Positions 62,323 through 62,570 of a stretch of DNA of 62,570 bases are shown here, in pieces. Every line of letters starts with the position of its first letter. Position 1 is the stretch's first letter. The notes under the pieces are model-generated. The model made no database searches and had not been told where the DNA came from. It was given only the letters and a program-made list of their open reading frames with translations. The stretch lies in the NCBI GenBank assembly GCA_019245115.1, contig JAFARZ010000144.1, forward strand, positions 1 through 62,570, read 5' to 3'. The stretch comes from Streptosporangiaceae bacterium. GTDB taxonomy: Bacteria > Actinomycetota > Actinomycetes > Streptosporangiales > Streptosporangiaceae. The position numbers and the translations under genes are program-made.

Positions 62323-62570
62323 TCAGGTCAGGGTGGGGAGCGGTGGTAGCCAGGGTCTGCCTTCGATGGCGGCTCGGATGGCGTCGAGGGCTGTGATGCC
62401 GTGGGCGGCAGCGGAGTCCAGGGAGCTGCGTATGCGGCACCAGCGGGCGAGGGTGGCGAGGGAATGCCAGTAGCCGGAGACGGCCTGGTGGCGCTTGGCG
62501 GCCTTGGCTCCACGCTCGGCGACGTTGGTCGTCCAGTCCACGGCGAAGTCGCGGGTGAACAGGAAGACCT
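62323..62570 (-). mobile_element. IS66-family transposase, C-terminal part (runs off the window)
   Basis: 82 residues to the window edge: FTRDFAVDWTTNVAERGAKA, AKRHQAVSGYW, then IRSSLDSAAAHGITALDAIR, AAIEGRPWLPP. The N-x-A-E-R (catalytic Glu region) and the K-x-x-Q-x-x-S-G motif plus the final GRPWLPP identify the end of an IS66 DDE transposase. The N-terminus and left end are outside. Confidence 0.85.

Overview
This is high-GC actinobacterial DNA, probably from a filamentous soil actinomycete. Supporting signs are the very GC-rich codon use, a coenzyme F420 oxidoreductase (npdG), a glnA-glnE-glnA2-nadE-lipA-lipB core whose gene content recalls Streptomyces and relatives, many leaderless genes starting 6-7 nt after a TAGGCT-like -10 box, a LAL-type LuxR regulator, CHAT and NACHT proteins and DUF574-type methyltransferases. 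I cannot name the genus from sequence alone.

Layout. 1-470 is the end of an rRNA operon (23S 3' end, 5S, strong terminator). 500-14900 is mostly housekeeping: a TPR protein, an MBL hydrolase, an ABC exporter pair, a TPR/HAD phosphatase pair, DUF1015, an APC permease, type I methionine aminopeptidase, and two double-domain YbjQ-like proteins. 15.2-23.9 kb carries a membrane protein, a small MITE-like element, npdG, panB, a serine hydrolase, a methyltransferase and an MFS exporter/TetR pair with a clear operator. 25.5-31.4 kb is an accessory module: sigma factor, coupled small protein, TPR-CHAT caspase-like protease, cytoplasmic subtilase and a membrane protein. 31.6-36 kb has an MFS exporter divergent from a 900-aa LuxR/MalT-type ATPase regulator. 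36.6-58.3 kb holds the nitrogen and cofactor core (nadE, glnA2, glnE, glnA, lipA, lipB) with a NACHT NTPase and several broken genes inserted. 58.4-62.57 kb is a decayed polymorphic-toxin island: lectin-like and RHS remnants, a frameshifted toxin tip, a likely immunity gene, a deoxyribosyltransferase-like protein and an IS66-type transposase fragment.

How the genes work together. glnA (GS-I), glnE (its adenylyltransferase) and glnA2 form a nitrogen-assimilation group; a four-half-site GlnR-like box lies upstream of glnA. lipB and lipA are consecutive steps of lipoate attachment and synthesis. The sigma factor/CHAT/subtilase genes look like a regulated two-protease system. The NACHT gene overlaps nadE.

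The most unusual feature is a family of composite repeats. Each copy has a C-rich minisatellite, a CCGACATTTC motif and a nested palindrome of about 90 bp. There are four copies in 62 kb (near 6.3, 24.1, 36.2 and 37.7 kb). One lies in frame inside nadE, encoding a low-complexity linker of about 95 residues between its glutaminase and synthetase domains. A second, smaller GC-hairpin family ends two reading frames (lipA and an MFS exporter) and is inserted in lipB. Six or more gene fragments, several tandem duplications and a perfect 54-bp palindrome suggest a chromosome segment with heavy small-repeat and deletion activity.
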